A stretch of DNA of 64,000 bases from Janthinobacterium sp. TND4EL3 (lineage in GTDB: Bacteria; Pseudomonadota; Gammaproteobacteria; Burkholderiales; Burkholderiaceae_D): contig NZ_FTMV01000011.1 in the NCBI RefSeq assembly GCF_900156175.1, positions 62,001 through 126,000 on the forward strand, written 5' to 3'. The notes under the pieces are model-generated. The model worked only from the letters and a program-made list of their open reading frames with translations, was not told where the DNA came from and did not search any database. Shown piece by piece: positions 63,245 through 64,000 of the stretch; position 1 is the first letter of the stretch, and each line of letters begins with the position of its first letter. The position numbers and the translations under genes were made by a program.

Positions 63245-64000
63245 TCACACGCCAGGCGAGCAGTCGGCGCAGCCGGGCGCGTGTTCCGGGTCTTTTTCCA
63301 GGTGCAGGGCCAGCTCGCGCAAGGCCGTGCGCACGCCTTCCTCGATGACGGGGTGGTAGAACGGCATGTCGAGCATGGCCGGCACCGTCAGCCGGGCCTG
63401 GCATGCCCACGCCAGCAAGTGGCCCAGGTGTTCCGCCCGGGGGCCGATCAGCTCGGCGCCAAGAAAACGCTTGCTGCCGAATTCTGCATACACGCGCAGC
63501 AAGCCCTGGTTTTGCAGCATGACGCGGCTGCGGCCCTGGTTGCCGAACGACACGGCGCCGACGGCGAAGCGGCCCGCGTGACTGACGCACAGCTGCTGGT
63601 ACGTCGCGCCGACGGTGGCGATCTGCGGCTCCGTGAAGGCGATCGCCAGCGGCGTGCGGCGCAAGCCCCGCTTCACATTGGGAAAGCGTGCCGCATTGTC
63701 GCCCGCGATGCGGCCCTCGTCGGCCGCCTCGGGCAACAGCGGCAGGGCGTTGTCGGCGTCGCCCGCGATGAAGATGGCGCTCGTGCCGCACTGCATGGTG
63801 TGCGGGTCATGCAGGGGAATGCCGTGACGGTCGAGCTCGATTTGCGCCGTCTCCAGGCCGATCTTGTCCACATTCGGACGGCGGCCGATGGCGGCCAGCA
63901 CATACTCGAACTGCTCGGTTTTTTCCACGCCCGCGTCATCGCTACTGGTGAGCGCGATGCCGCTGCCGTCCGGCGTGTTTGCCATGTGCGCGACCTTGGT
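63245..64000 (-). CDS. Pyridine nucleotide-disulfide oxidoreductase, C-terminal part
   Basis: This is the 3' part of a gene that continues beyond the window. The visible ~251 residues include the NAD-domain end (YVLAAIGRRPNVDKIGLE), the FAD motif TSAIFIAGDADNALPLLPEAADEGRIAGDNAA and a complete dimerisation domain ending at FYHPVIEEGVRTALREL, where the His-Pro and Glu correspond to the catalytic pair of dihydrolipoamide dehydrogenase and glutathione reductase. The C-terminus has an extra CADC motif (PGCADCSPGV). The active-site disulfide lies outside the window, so the exact enzyme cannot be fixed. Confidence 0.82.
   Translation of the reverse strand, partial: TKVAHMANTPDGSGIALTSSDDAGVEKTEQFEYVLAAIGRRPNVDKIGLETAQIELDRHGIPLHDPHTMQCGTSAIFIAGDADNALPLLPEAADEGRIAGDNAARFPNVKRGLRRTPLAIAFTEPQIATVGATYQQLCVSHAGRFAVGAVSFGNQGRSRVMLQNQGLLRVYAEFGSKRFLGAELIGPRAEHLGHLLAWACQARLTVPAMLDMPFYHPVIEEGVRTALRELALHLEKDPEHAPGCADCSPGV

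Overview
The window is a stretch of high-GC bacterial chromosome. Its codon use and gene content fit a betaproteobacterium of the Oxalobacteraceae, most likely Janthinobacterium or a close relative: a GTP-type PEP carboxykinase, a classical Gram-negative porin, a PEP-CTERM protein, a type VI secretion PAAR protein and RdgC. The genus is an inference from recognisable protein families, not from a database match. No prophage, integrated plasmid or CRISPR array is visible.

Layout. 1-4,670: C4-dicarboxylate uptake, with the end of dctA, a porin and the dctB-dctD two-component pair. 4,667-13,900: a phosphoesterase/acetyltransferase pair, a beta-barrel protein, an ABC ATPase plus a giant permease-M1 peptidase fusion, a membrane protein, a g-type lysozyme inhibitor-like protein and a small secreted protein. 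13,977-17,720: divergent ssb and uvrA around a LexA box. 17,861-22,476: pckG, a hydroxyacid dehydrogenase, an unknown gene and an asparaginase-domain gene. 22,520-23,579: a complete IS1595-type insertion sequence sitting in the transcription terminator downstream of rdgC. 23,626-28,122: rdgC, dinB (with a LexA box) and a secreted S9 peptidase. 28,137-28,894: a tandemly duplicated tRNA-Val/tRNA-Asp transcription unit. 28,955-31,157: a small ABC transporter pair and a CzcE-like protein. 31,226-33,481: ahpF and ahpC, with a well-spaced OxyR-like site. 33,669-37,083: a DUF3597 protein and a sensor/GGDEF/EAL protein. 37,229-43,188: a full ribose operon (rbsBACRKD order) with a palindromic operator. 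43,397-47,529: an EamA exporter behind two MarR-type operators, a YgiQ radical SAM protein, a structured intergenic element and two small conserved genes. 47,681-52,126: a type VI effector/immunity locus with a degenerate second cassette. 52,142-56,658: two tandem periplasmic M3 peptidases. 56,908-64,000: small conserved genes, slyX, a HigBA-like toxin-antitoxin pair, rep helicase, an AtaL-like protein, a PEP-CTERM protein, a degenerate HD-GYP protein and the end of a disulfide oxidoreductase.

The most interesting region is 47,681-52,126. A PAAR spike protein overlaps a predicted LAS-type zinc peptidase effector. The effector overlaps a secreted, probably immunity, protein by ATGA. Downstream are a frameshifted second immunity copy, a promoterless and startless effector C-terminal tail that carries only the second half of the zinc site, and a third intact immunity gene that again overlaps the tail by ATGA. 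The immunity genes are mosaics: divergent A+T-rich front parts are joined to a nearly identical G+C-rich back part. This looks like a silent toxin-tip/immunity cassette that could be exchanged by recombination, comparable in logic to the orphan modules of Rhs and CDI systems, but here for a small cell-wall peptidase effector.
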